Origin: Amyelois transitella
Lineage: Eukaryota; Arthropoda; Insecta; Lepidoptera; Pyralidae
Reading direction: 5' to 3'
DNA: 64,000 nucleotides
Assembly: GCF_032362555.1 (NCBI RefSeq)
Contig: NC_083517.1
Coordinates: forward strand, 640,001-704,000
Part shown: one piece after another, positions 1-11,902 of the stretch
How positions within the stretch are numbered: position 1 is the stretch's first letter
Layout: each line of letters starts with the position of its first letter
The notes under the pieces: generated by a model
Databases searched by the model: none
The model's input: the letters and a program-made list of their open reading frames with translations, nothing else
What the model was told of the DNA's origin: nothing
Position numbers and translations under genes: made by a program

Positions 1-2
1 AC

Positions 3-104
3 CACGGTCATGAGGAACATTTCGCGCATCATGAAGATCATGGTAAGAAAGGCGGCCACGCTGGCGGCAAGGAACACGGGTACAGTCACCATAAAAAGGA
101 GTAG
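3..104 (+). CDS. C-terminal end of a His/Gly-rich protein (partial)
   Basis: The window opens inside a reading frame that stops with TAG at 102-104. The visible 33 residues are very rich in His, Gly, Lys and Glu (HGHEEHFAHHEDHGKKGGHA, then a tail ending GYSHHKKE). Insects have secreted proteins with such His-Gly-Lys repeats, for example the DUF4779 type. The resemblance is compositional only, so no function is claimed. An AATAAA signal lies at 191-196, about 90 bases after the stop, which supports this being a real last exon. The rest of the gene lies left of the window. Confidence 0.6.
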   Translation, partial: HGHEEHFAHHEDHGKKGGHAGGKEHGYSHHKKE

Positions 105-1027
105 ACCTTAGAAATTGGGATTCGGAATAATATAATAGAAAAGTCATATAGCACTTGAAAGTATTTTTTTGCATTTTTGTAATGGTTTCAAATAAATCTC
201 AAAATTGAGATGTTTCGAAAACTTACCACTTCTCTACAGTGTTATATTATTCCGAATTCATATTATCCTTGTTTTGTTACGTTTGCCTGACACGAGTCAT
301 TGTTTATAGTAAGATATGTCGTAAGTCCTTATTTAATTTAAAATTAGATTAAGAAAGGGCAAGATGTTGATTTTTTATTTAAATAATATGCCATTCATAA
401 AAATATTGTAGTTTTAATTTTAGGTGTTGTTTTAAATCCAATGCATCTTTGTTAATATTCATTGCTTTCAATATGTATTATTATACAATGGAGCTACAAT
501 ACCATAGGACATGCCCAGTCGAGCATTGTATAAATAAATATATACGGGACAAATTACACAGATTGAGTTAGCCTCGAAGTTCGAGATTTGTGTTACGAGA
601 TACTAACTCAACAATACTATATTTTATAATAAACACTTAGATCTTATTGGTCTGGATCTTGGATGTTAAGACTAACTAAGAAAGTTCGATTCTCATCATG
701 CCCCGACCAGGATTCGAACCCGGGACCTCCAGTGTCACAGACAAGCTTATTACCGCTGCGCCACAGAGGCCACAAAAAGATAAGAAATCAGGTGTTTTAG
801 GTAAGAAAAATAAGAATTAATTACCAGATACAGTAATTCTGCAGTCATGCTTTACTTGGCTGACTCGATTATCCTCAAAATACTTTTTCTCCAAATCCAA
901 CTGGTGGAAAGGGTGAACACCTTACTTTAATTATTGCAACAACTTTCGTAACTATATTACTCGGGTAAATCACAATAAAATCAAACGAAATCAATTACAT
1001 AATACCTTTTAATAAATCTCAATCAGT
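105..1027. other. spacer between the His-rich gene and eIF3k
   Basis: AT-rich spacer with no gene. It holds the poly(A) signal of the left gene at 191-196 and one tRNA-derived SINE (530-774). The minus-strand hexamer ATTAAA near 1008-1013 could be the eIF3k poly(A) signal. Confidence 0.6.
530..774 (-). mobile_element. tRNA-derived SINE
   Basis: On the minus strand the copy starts with a tRNA-like head: GGCCTCTGTGGCGCAGCGGT (A box region) and GGTTCGAATCC (B box) spaced as in a tRNA gene. A body of about 170 bases follows and ends near the words AATCTGTGTAATTTGTCCCG with an ATTT-rich tail. Related copies lie at 1183-1290, 30958-31188, 46739-47010, 48360-48582 and 51228-51480. Confidence 0.8.
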
Positions 1028-3286
1028 TTACAGGAGCGCCATCAGCGGTGCTAGGTGTTCAAACTCTATCTTCTCTGTGATGTTCTTAGTTTTGATGTTC
1101 TCGTCTTGGTTGGCGATGAAGATGAGGCTGCCTTCATCCTTCCACCCGTACTTCTTTACCCAATGTTTTAAGGTTACATCTGGAATAAATAAATAAAATA
1201 AGGGGCAAATAATGCAGAGTCAGCCTCTAAGTTCAAGACTTGTGTTATGAGGTACTAACTCAAGAATTATTAGGAGTATATTTTATAACAAACAAGAGGC
1301 TGCCCGCGAATTCGTCCGCATGGAAACCCTATCAATCCCGCGGGAATTCCGGGATAATAAGTAGCCTATATGTTATTCTGGGACTTCAGCTGCCTACATA
1401 CCAAATTTCGTCATAATCGGTTCAGTAGTTTTTGCGTGAAAGAGTAACAAACATCCATACTGACATCCTGACAGACTAACAAACTTTCGCATTAATAATA
1501 TTTGTAGGGAACTTTTTATAATAAATTAAGACAATAACATTTATTATACCACTGCATTTTTTTATGTACAAGTGTAGTTTGAATGAGAATGTTAAAGATT
1601 AACAGCCTTATCTTGATCCAATCAGGGACATCCTGAGACTATGAACAACTATTGCTGAGACACTATTCTGGTATATTTCTTATTGTTACGCTTTTCTGTT
1701 AGGGGTCTTCATAACGCTTTCCAATTTGTGTAACATATTATATCCCGGTATCATAGATTTACACCATAAAACCTTCACCAAAATGTTTTTTGGTTCCAGA
1801 AATTTTTCATGTACAACCAAAAGTTTTTTAAATCTATACTAATATTATAAAGCTGAAGAGTTTGTTTGTTTGAACGCACTAATCTCAGGAACTACTGGTT
1901 CGAATTGAAAAATTCTTTTTGCATTAAATAGACCATTTATCCAGGAAGACTTTAGGGTTTTAGCTTAAGCTTTATATAACATCACACTGCAACTGTAAAG
2001 AGCAATGAAATAATGGAAAAAAGCAGGGAAAATTATTCATCCTTGAGGGCAAATTCAATGATGCCCAAAATAACTATTCCACACAGATGAATAACTGTGC
2101 CCACAACGGGCACAGCTAGTCTTTTATAAAATGTAATCATTGATGATTAATAAATAGTTTACTTCCTCTTCCTTTAACCCATTAACTCCCTCTTATATCT
2201 TTGCTGCTGTCTTCATTCTTCTAATATTTATTCATTCATTCATATCATTTATATCACATGCGGAATAGACAGAGCCAAATACAGAAAAGTATTTTCAAAT
2301 ATTCACTCTTATAAAAACGTTTTGAAATATGTCTAATACTTATTTATGAAAACTGATTATTCACCATCAATACCACCCAGCAAATTTGCCAGATTATTCT
2401 TTTCAATTGTCTGGAAGGTGATGCCGACCACGTGGCACACGAACTTGCGTATAGAATCATGGAAGCCGACGATCCGGTTGCACAGCTCAGGCATTTGGTG
2501 CACGCGGTTCCAGAACTGGGCGAAGTCACACTGCTCCAGTATGTCCGCTAGGTATTTGATTTGCGATATTGTCTCATTTTCGGTCTGAAAAAGGTTTTGT
2601 AATAACGTTTAGTTTATAGACATTTATGTAAGCTGCTATAAGTTTGTAATGAGCAATAACATATGAAAGAACATTGTAGCTCTATGCTTATTCTGACCTG
2701 AAAAAATTGGATTACGTTTTTCTATTGGAAATTACTTTTTGAAGGAATAAGTTAGTGATTGGACCACTTCTATTTATATTAACAATGTCAATGGTTTACC
2801 TTCAGTAGTGCTAACAACTATTATTTACAACTATTTCCAGAATAATTATGAATTTAAAGACAACAATATTGCTTTGAACTACTTTTGCAAAACAATGTTT
2901 GTAAAGAGCAAAATAATCAACCACCAAACTTACCACAGATTCAAGCAATAAACATTTACACAACGTGAAATCGGTATGTGGGAAATTAGTCAGAGCTTTC
3001 AACAGAATTTGGCAGGTAATATCAGCATTGAACTTCTCAGGATTAAACTGGTATAGCTTCAGCACAGCCAAGTTAGCTTCCAGATCGTAAGTATTCTCAC
3101 GAGACTGTGTCTCCACGTATCTCTCAAGTGTTTGTAGGTTTGCCGGGTTATATCTAGTAAAACAAGAATAAATTAGATTTAGGTTATGTTAAATTGATTT
3201 AATCGTGATGATACTGTAAGAAACAATACATGCCTTTCTATGCTTTTTAATATCGTAGCCACAGTCTGTTTCATAGTCTCTGCCAT
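1028..3286 (-). CDS. eIF3k: eIF3k, eukaryotic translation initiation factor 3 subunit K
   Basis: Subunit K of the eIF3 complex, which binds the 40S ribosomal subunit during translation initiation. Four exons on the minus strand: 3286-3234, 3153-2934, 2584-2365 and 1179-1028 (stop TAA at 1028-1030). They total 645 bases, giving 214 residues; human EIF3K has 218. Family words seen: [49 protein letters not shown] and WVKKYGW. The family has a HEAT-like half and a winged-helix half. Start chosen at the first ATG, reading MAETMKQTV. Phases agree at all three introns. Intron 1 appears to use a GC donor (AG|GCATGT), because no GT donor keeps the frame and the conserved RYNP. Intron 2 is GT-AG; intron 3 holds SINE and Helitron debris. 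Confidence 0.95.
1183..1290 (-). repeat. tRNA-derived SINE, 3' fragment
   Basis: The 3' half only of the SINE seen at 530-774, with the (ATTT)n tail on the left and the shared GAGGTACTAACTCAA words. It lies in eIF3k intron 3 just before the exon 4 acceptor and abuts the Helitron piece at 1293. Confidence 0.65.
1293..1508 (-). mobile_element. non-autonomous Helitron-like element
   Basis: Minus-oriented copy with the words GCGGACGAATTCGCGGGCAG near its 3' end and AACAAACTTTCGCATTAATAA on the 5' side. It belongs to the same family as 43688-43857 and 54834-55038. The terminal CTAG is degraded here. Located in eIF3k intron 3. Confidence 0.65.
1833..2119 (+). mobile_element. non-autonomous Helitron, ends intact
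   Basis: Starts TCTATACTAATATTATAAAG directly after an A and ends CTAG directly before a T, the A|T insertion rule of Helitrons. Just inside the 3' end a short stem (GTGCCC, loop, GGGCAC) precedes CTAG, also a Helitron hallmark. About 287 bases with no coding capacity. It matches Lep1-like Helitrons common in Lepidoptera. In eIF3k intron 3. Confidence 0.8.
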
Positions 3287-4039
3287 TTTAACCAGCAAAT
3301 AGTTTAATAAATAAAGAGAAAATGAATTTTGTTCTGCTGCGTGGCTTCCTCGATCAAACCAAACAAATTCCAATTTGACATCACACGTGACACTCGTGAC
3401 AGTGACAGTTGCCAATGTCAATGTATTTTTATTTTTGCAACTCTGTCTTGTGCACTTAATAAATACAGCCTTTAAAAATAAATCTAAAATCGCAAATCAC
3501 TTTTGTTTTAAATTTGGAGAAGTCTTCACGTCTTAGTTGTGGCAGTATACACTTGTTATACGTTACATCAAGACAAAAGTAGATCCTCGGAAACACCTAA
3601 GTGAACCAGGTCAAGGGTACGAAAAGTTAACTGTGGAACACCTAGGAGTACCACCTTAGTTATTCCATGGGTCAGAAAGACAGATGTCTGAGCCAGATGT
3701 TTTGATCCCCTTTTTGCAGGAGTCCCCATAACTTGTTAGTTTCTGATCCGCTTGGATCGGATCTTTGCTACTTCCTGTCTTTCCCACTAGTCCCATTAAG
3801 TTGTCCTTACCCTTGACCCAATATGAGACGATATTGTCCCTGTATGCCAGTAGGGCCACTAAATAACATTTCAGTGTGGTTGCGCCAATAATTGCGCCTG
3901 CGCCTCATCCCCAAAAAAATAGGTAACAGTGTAGCAATAATAAACACAACTCTTTGGAATGCTTACATATAATAAATTCTTATATTATAAAAAAAAATAT
4001 CTTAACACTATAACAAACAAAGGCCAGTCAGTCCGAAAA
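3287..4039. other. spacer between eIF3k and TBP
   Basis: Upstream region of eIF3k and 3' flank of TBP. A stretch around 3590-3900 has higher GC and may be an old repeat or decayed gene piece, but I could not place it. Open frames here are short and match nothing known to me. Confidence 0.4.
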
Positions 4040-7000
4040 TCACTGTTTCTTGAAACTCTTTAGTATTGGGTAGATATTATCGAAGGCTTCGTATATTTCT
4101 TGTCTCACTTTAGCACCAGTCAACACTACTTTGCCCGATACGAATATTAAAAGCACTATTCTGGGCTTCACCATTCGGTAAATGAGTCCTGGGAACAATT
4201 CCGGCTCGTAGGAACTGAACTGGCCGTGGGTGAGGACCAAGCCTTCCAATCGAATTGGAAACTTCACGTCGCAACTTCCCACCATGTTTTGTATTTTGAA
4301 ATCTAAGAACTTTGCCTGCAATAAAAACATATTGGGTTATTTATTAAACAATATTACTTATACTTCTTTGTAATTGGGCATGTGAAAGTGTAATTATCTT
4401 CACCATAAACAGTAATTTATAACCGCCAAGCTTGCATGAAGAGAGTTATGAATGTGGATGAAGCGAAGGAAGTATGCAGAGATCGTGGCAAGTGGAAAGA
4501 GGTCTCTGCCTACCCCTCCGGGAGAGAGGCGTGATTTTATGTATGTATAAACGGTAAATTAATACAACTACAACTTAGACTAAGGAGAAATTTAGTACAA
4601 GGGCACTACTTATTTCTAGAGAAATTTCTTCCAGTAGGCCCAATATTACCAATATTACTGTTACTGGTATTATCTTATATATAAAATTCTCATGTTACAA
4701 TGTTTGTTCCCATACTCCTCCGAAACGGCTTGACCGATTCTCATATTTTGTGAGCATATTGAGTAGGTCTGAGAATCAGCCAACATCTATTTTTCATACC
4801 CCTAAGTGATAAGGGTTGTCCACCCTTAACATTTTTTTTAACTAGAAGTTACTTAAATATTATTTATATTGCGAAACAATGTTTGCTGGGATATCTAGTG
4901 TATAGTTATATATTTGTATGAGCTATACTTTTCTTATATTGAATATGAAATAACATTTGCCCTTAAAAAAATTGAGTTGTCCTATCTGAGTTATGTCCAC
5001 AACTTCATCTCTTTGCATACTTTTTCATACATATGGTCACGTCTATATCCCTTGAGGGGTAAACAGAGCCAACAGGCTTGATAAGACTGAATGGCCACGT
5101 TCAGCTATTTGGCTTAATGATAGAATTGAGATTCAAATAGTTGTTACTTTTTCATGATACATAATGGACTTCTATTATGCAGTTTAATGTTGATTTCTAC
5201 CCATGGGAAAGTTAATTTTCTAATCAATTCAGTAATTTACTTCCACCTCGCCAAATTGAATATTGTACATTTGAATTAGAAACATTTGTGTCTTATATGT
5301 AAGTTTTTATGTACTTACAATAAACTTGGACAAATTTATGATATGTGGAGTTATAGTGTGCCATGTGGTTCCCGGCACCAATACGAAAAAGAATAGGACC
5401 ACTCGATGGAGTGGTCTTTCCCATGGATATAAAGAGATGTCTTTCCCATGGATGTTGTAAAAGGCGACTAAGGGACTATAGGCTTACAAACTTGGGATTC
5501 TTTTCAGGCGATGGGTTAGCAACCTGTCACTATTTGAATCTCAATTCTATCATTAAGCCAAATAGCTGAGCATGGCCATTCAGTCTTTTCAAGACTGTTG
5601 GCCCTGTCTACCCCGCAAGGGATATAGACGTGACCATATGTATGTTTGTAGTTATAGTTATTTTAAATGATTACTACTCACAGTGAAACCCAACTTCTGT
5701 ATTATCCTAGCGTACTTCCGCGCAGCTAATCTCGAATCCTCCTCACTCTTGGCTCCCGTGCACACCATTTTGCCCGATGAGAAAATGAGCGCCGTCGTCC
5801 TGGGCTCTCGTATTCTCATGATGACAGCGGCAAACCGTTTGGGATTATATTCTGCGTTACGGGCATGTAACGCAATCTTCTTCAAATCCAGCTTACAATT
5901 TAAATTGACAGTTGAGACGATGTTTCTGAAAAATATAATGAAATTGTTTATGATAAAGAAGGCAAGTAAATACATACATAATATATTTAATAACGCCTCC
6001 TCTTTCCCGGTGGGGTAGGCAGATACTACATCTGTCCACTCGCCACGATCTCTACAAGAATGCAAGTACCTACTGCCTAAAAATTGAAAGTTAAAGTCAA
6101 TAAGATCTTTTTCAGGTCAGATGCAATCAAATATGTATGAGTAAGTATAGACAACCTCTTTAAGCCACCTAATTCGATTAATTGAACATTTTTATTGATT
6201 TCATATACACAAAAGCCTTGGGGTAATTCAGACATAATGGCAAGAGATATGTAAGGTTATTCTTGTGAAATCAATGATAACCTTACATATCTCTCGCCAT
6301 TTCTTTTTTTTAGTTTTGTTACATAAGCTTTATGGTGCAATAGGAAATTAATAACTCATTTTTTTAAGTTTCCTAGTTTAAGTTTTAATCTTTATTAGAT
6401 AGATAGATAAATAAAATGTTTATTCGACAGTGCTACAGACACAAAACAAATATATCAATAACAGATTCTTAAAATTTAACACAGGGGTGCTGCAGCAAGT
6501 TGAAATGGATCTTTTTACACTGAAAGAGTACAAATTTTCAGTTATATTATAAATTTTTTGGACTTTTGTACGGAATTTCGTCTTTGTGCCATGTGGTTCC
6601 TGGCACTGATATAAAAAATAATAGAACCACTCCATCTCTTGCCATGGAAGTCAAAAATGCGACTAAGGGATAGACATAAACTCATAATTCTTCTTATAGG
6701 CGATAGGCTAGCAACCTGTCACTATTTTAATCTCAATTCTATCAATAAGCGTAACAGCTGAATGTATCCTGTCAGTCTTTTTAAGACTGTTGGCTCTGTT
6801 TACCCCGCATAGGATATAGACAGAACTCATTCCATTAAGTGCTTGTGAAATTATGCATTCATGTTTAGTTCATTTGTGTTTGAGCACAAGCCAACATGTT
6901 CTATTCAACATGGAGATTGTTAAAGAAATGTTTTCCCGAAATTCCCGCCGGAACGGTAAACGGCAGGAATATTGGTATTACATACTCTAAAAGACTATAC

Positions 7001-7950
7001 ATAGAAGCAGTAAGTATTGGTATATGTGTTGTCTGAAGTGGTGGTAATAGTCACAATAATGTTTCATATCTCAATGCTGAGTTGACATCTTAACATACAT
7101 ACATACATATGGTCACATCTATATCCCTTGCGGGGTAGACAGAGCCAACAGGCTTGGAAAAGACCGAATGGCCACATTCAGCTATTTGGCTTAACAATAG
7201 AATTGAGATTCAACTAATGACAGGTTGCTAGCCCATCACCTAAAAAAGAATCCCAAGTTTGTAAGCCTATCTCTTAGCCGCCTTTTACAACATCCATGGG
7301 AAAGAGATGGAGTGGTCCTATTCTTTTTTGTATTGGTGCCGGGAACCACATGGCACTTTATTTGGCATCTTTACAATTGTACAGAAACCTGCATGCATTG
7401 CCAGATTTCATGTTTATTTTTTTAAGTTCTGAAAACTTACTGTAACTGCGGCACTATTCCAGGATCAGCTGAATGTGGAGTCATGGGGGTCATCGGAGCA
7501 GGACTCGCCTGGCTGAGGAGAGGCTGCCCGGCTAAACTACCCCCAGTTATCATTGGTGACATGAGATTTTGCTGAAAATTAAAATACGCCATTTGAAATC
7601 ACTTTCATCCACAAGATATGACACAGAACTGTTGTATTAGAACAAAATTGAAATTAGAACTTGGAATATGCCAGTGTCAAAACCAATTCAGGTTAAAAAC
7701 TTACAGGTGTTTGTGGCTGCATCATTTGTTGAGGAGTAGAGAATGTAGGAGCGTAGGTATGGAGCCTCTGAGGAGTTCCCATCAAAGATCCTCCGAAGCC
7801 AACGAGAGGCGAGGATCCCATTGCCGCCAAGGACTGTTGTTGATGCTGCTGTTGCAAGGCATTTGGCAATATCTGCTGGTCTTCTTCGGGCTGATGAAGA
7901 GGGGTCCCGATCCCCGGTATATTATACGGACTTGGAAGCATCTGATCCAT
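4040..7950 (-). CDS. Tbp: TATA-box-binding protein (TBP)
   Basis: General transcription factor that binds the TATA box in TFIID and serves all three RNA polymerases in the nucleus. Coding exons: 7950-7705, 7571-7441, 5925-5682 and 4315-4040 (stop at 4040-4042), 298 residues, phases consistent. The N-terminal 125 or so residues are variable and Gln/Pro/Met-rich (LQQQHQQQ; repeats of PMTP), far less glutamine-rich than the human tract. The saddle domain follows from [10 protein letters not shown], with repeat 1 ([33 protein letters not shown]) and repeat 2 ([36 protein letters not shown]). Codon 207, the last before intron 3, is ACT, giving GFTAKF where other animals I know have GFPAKF. Introns 2 and 3 are filled with SINEs and one Helitron. 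Confidence 0.97.
4427..4548 (+). mobile_element. RTE-like LINE, 3'-end fragment
   Basis: Matches the last 120 or so bases of the LINE at 55985-57829 (TGCATGAAGAGAGTTATGAA through GGCGTGATTTTATGTATGTA). An imperfect target duplication is visible: TAAACAGTAATTT on the left, TAAACGGTAAATT on the right. In TBP intron 3. Confidence 0.8.
4673..4898 (+). mobile_element. Helitron-like element, second family
   Basis: Starts with TC after an A (TCTTATATATAAAATTCTC) and ends CTAG before a T. Contains ACTCCTCCGAAACGGCTTGA and GATAAGGGTTGTCCACCC, shared with the copy at 50070-50337 in the UGT gene. In TBP intron 3. Confidence 0.75.
5027..5140 (-). mobile_element. ATGT-tailed SINE, 3' half
   Basis: Minus-oriented 3' half of the abundant SINE: tail ACATATGGTCACGTCTATAT, then GGGGTAAACAGAGCC and the CAAGACTG-like stem. 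Truncated on its 5' side. In TBP intron 3. Confidence 0.75.
5361..5645 (+). mobile_element. ATGT-tailed SINE, full length
   Basis: Full copy of the commonest repeat in the window. It begins GTGCCATGTGGTTCCCGGC, passes CCATGGATGTTGTAAAAGGC and AGCAACCTGTCACTATTTGA, and ends CCCCGCAAGGGATATAGACG plus an ATGT tail. It has a small internal duplication near 5418-5455. The flanks carry AGTTATAGT on both sides, a 9-bp target duplication. Just outside TBP exon 3. Confidence 0.85.
6237..6300. repeat. 64-nt hairpin with 24-bp arms
   Basis: Inverted repeat in TBP intron 2. The left arm ATGGCAAGAGATATGTAAGG plus TTAT (6237-6260) pairs with 6277-6300 at 23 of 24 positions; the loop is 16 nt. The size fits a microRNA precursor, but expression cannot be seen from sequence. 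Confidence 0.6.
6588..6830 (+). mobile_element. ATGT-tailed SINE, diverged
   Basis: Plus-oriented copy beginning TGTGCCATGTGGTTCCTGGC and ending in the CCCCGCATAGGATATAGACA region. Several changes from the family and no clean tail. In TBP intron 2. Confidence 0.75.
7097..7358 (-). mobile_element. ATGT-tailed SINE, full length
   Basis: Minus-oriented copy: (ACAT)n tail on the left from about 7097, GTGCCGGGAACCACATGGCAC (as two words GTGCCGGGAACC and ACATGGCAC) at the right. Faces the copy at 6588 across 270 bases, so the intron RNA could fold. In TBP intron 2, near exon 2. Confidence 0.85.
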
Positions 7951-9425
7951 TTTGCCGAATAAGTTCGTTCACTATACAAAAATTAAGCGTCTGTTAACAC
8001 GTAAAGTTACTGTTGTAGTAGGTGCTGTCAAATTAAAATAATTATTGAAACACTACGTATTTCTATTTACGCATAGAAAATAGCTTTTTGATTAATATAT
8101 AAAACGCAAAATATAAATAACTCCATTAATAAAACTTTAAGGTAGTCTCGATTTGCTTGGTTGTTATTTTTTCCCCATTTTTCTTGACATTACGGGGTTA
8201 CCATATTCTGAATTTAATTTACTCAGTAAAAGATAGATACATAGTAAAAGATTTTTATTTTGTGTTTTTTTCTTTACAATAAACCAATCGTTGAACATTA
8301 ATAAGTTTTAAAACGGCTCATTCCAGATTATCAGCACTTCAGAAGTAAAATCAATTCTACATACATATAATCACATCCCTTGCGAGGTAGACAAACCCAA
8401 CAGTCTGGATGGTCACGTGCCACGTATGATTTAATGATGCAATTGAGATTCAAATAGTTGTGGCGACATCTATACGCCACTAGTCACAAAATCATGCGAT
8501 ACTATCAATCAAAAACAGCGAAAAGTCTTAATCGCGCAAGCAAAGATTTCATGGATCGGAGCATATACATATTATAATCTTTGACACAACATCGTCGGGG
8601 CCACGGTTCCACAAGCATAACACCCAGGCTGGCTGAAGATCTTCGCTTTGTTGCCGGTCCCAAAAAAAAATTTCAAGAATTCAAAGTTTTATCAAGTTAA
8701 ATATCCGTTTCCCTTATCGCCTTTTCCGAAATCTATGGGAAAGATATGGAGTGGTCCCATTCTTACTCTATTATTCTCTTCTCACTGCTATTTCACGTGG
8801 TTCTTTGTATTTTAGTATTTAATCTTTGAGATCATTCCCAAACTTTCAGGTAAAATTGTAGCGTAGTGGTAAGTCTGAGGTAATGTAAGTAACAAGTCGA
8901 CAGTGACAAATATGACAATGACAACTACCAAATATTTTTATTTCATTATTTAATTTTGCATATGTAAAGATTGAGATACTATTTTAATATAAAGAAAGAA
9001 AAATAAAATATCTTTTTTTGGTTGGCACAAAAGATGACATAACATTGTTCATAATAATAAAATTTAGATGCATTGTGAGCTATACATATATAGAATACAC
9101 AAATGTAGAACTTATGAATATAGTTGTGCATATTATTTATTGATCCATGAGAAAAACATATATCTTCAATACACAAATATCTTCCAATGTTCTAAGTCCA
9201 TACTGCACAAATCACAAGTTTGTTACTTGCGCATTTAGAAAACTAGTACACTAACAGGCAAATGAGCATTTCTACTTGCATGATACTGGTGTATGAAGCT
9301 CTCAACTATAGGGTTAAAATAATAATACATTTCTTTTGAAGAATGTGTTTATTAATTTAGAGTGTCAGTTACATTCTGAATGTAGATAAAATTCCAACGA
9401 ATATAGATGGTACAGGTTTAAAAAC
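7951..9425. other. spacer between TBP and RpL40
   Basis: TBP promoter side and RpL40 3' flank. Holds minus-oriented ATGT-SINE debris (about 8356-8460 and 8700-8770) and the unclassified repeat at 8458-8660. No gene seen; the rest is AT-rich. Confidence 0.5.
8458..8660 (+). repeat. unclassified dispersed repeat, blocks A and B
   Basis: Block A (about 8490-8545, with CAAAAACAGCGAAAAGTCTT) and block B (8558-8660, with GACACAACATCGTCGG, CCACGGTTCC and GAAGATCTTCG) recur at 40471-40680. There A has the same orientation but B is inverted. The left edge is a 32-bp motif, TTGTGGCGAC...GTCACAA, that recurs inverted at 30678-30709. Family unknown to me. Confidence 0.5.
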
Positions 9426-10349
<924 letters not shown>

Positions 10350-11902
10350 ACTGTCAAAATTTACTAGAAAACATGGCGGCGGTATATTTCGTTCAAAAAT
10401 CTTTAAAAAAACAACCCACACTTACTATTAATTAATTTATTTATAAACAATCTAACAAGCCACACAATTAATATAAGAAAAAAACTCAATCGTTTTTTGT
10501 TTACTTGCAGGTACCATACAGTAACATACATACAATAACCATACAACTGAAAATAAATTATATAAATTTTTGGCCAGTTCAGAAATTCTGTAGAAGAATG
10601 TAGCAAATATAGCTGGGGGCTTACCATAAACTTTAAGAAAACCATGATAGTTTTCGCCCGTTTTGTTTCAAGCTTAAAATAATGTTGTTCCAAATCATAC
10701 CATGAACTTTTAAAACAAGATTGTTTTATTCCTGCTTAGTGTTGTGAAAGAACGAAGGATTTATCTATTCCCTGGCGATTGTGAAAGCGAGACACAAGAT
10801 GTGTTTCGTATAGCTGCGTCACTTTTACGCAGTGTTCCAATTGACTCTCATGGAGCTCTCATGACGACAATACGAAATTTTAATTTCATAATCTCATTTA
10901 TAAAATATGTGTTTTAAAAGTTAATAAGTGTATAAAAGGTGAATAAAGTATTAAAGTATTAAATCTTAATCATTAAAACAAAATATGGCTTTTGAATTAC
11001 GTTTCCAAGTGAAATTGTGTACCATACTACAGGCATCATTCGGAACATTTTTTGACGTCACAACAAAACAGTCGGCGCGGCCACTCAAAAAGTCTCTGTG
11101 CTTATTCGAAGTAAAGAAAATAATTTGTATTTTTATTAAAACTATGTCTAATTCCAAGTAAGTTTACTCAATTATTGGTGTGTATAATACGGACATAACG
11201 TGTGTTGTGAAACTGTTTTATTTCTTGCAAATTCATATCATATAAGTATTTTGTTTCGTTAAAAATTTCTCGTAGTAATAACAAGTCAGCTATGTTAAGT
11301 GGTATAAGTTTGAAGTGGGTTTTTTTGCAGCGTTAGGAATCGTCGCGTTTCTATGAGGCAGCTTGAACTTTTGTGGGAATTCTTAAATTCTAATAAAGAC
11401 ATTGCGACTGGTTTTAACCGCTCCTTACAGGCGAAAGAATATTCGGCTAGGAAATGGCAAGAAATCGCCGAAATTCTAAACGCACAAGGAGATGGTGCAC
11501 TCAAAGATGGAAAAATGTGGTCAAAGGTAACTAAATAAAAATATATAAGTATATCTAAACATATGTGTCAGTCAATGCATTACTTGGAGACTACTTATCA
11601 TAACTTATTACATATTTCTTCTAGTACTGGGTGGATTACAAGGCAAAATTAAAAAAAAGGAATGCCGCTCTACATTCATCCAGACGGCGAACCGGAGGAG
11701 GATCAGCTAATGAGCCACCTTTGTCCCAAATAGAGGATAAATTTTTATCCATACTAGGAGTAGATTTTGGTCAAGGTATGGCTGGAATCAGAGTGGATCC
11801 ATTAACAGAGGTAAATAATTGAAGTCATGTCAAAAATGAATGTGTATATATAATTTTTATAATTGTTACTATTTTGTGTACTTTTAGGCACATACTGCAG
11901 TA

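Noticed and set aside
5658-6065. Longer N-terminal reading of TBP exon 3
   Set aside because: The upstream part runs through intron; the TTTCAG acceptor at 5926-5931 gives the conserved [10 protein letters not shown] join.
7618-7962. 114-residue plus-strand frame over TBP exon 1
   Set aside because: Antisense shadow of the TBP N-terminal exon; no family resemblance.
10403-10693. 96-residue minus-strand frame near RpL40
   Set aside because: It spans the left border of the Harbinger element and is low-complexity; an accident of the insertion.
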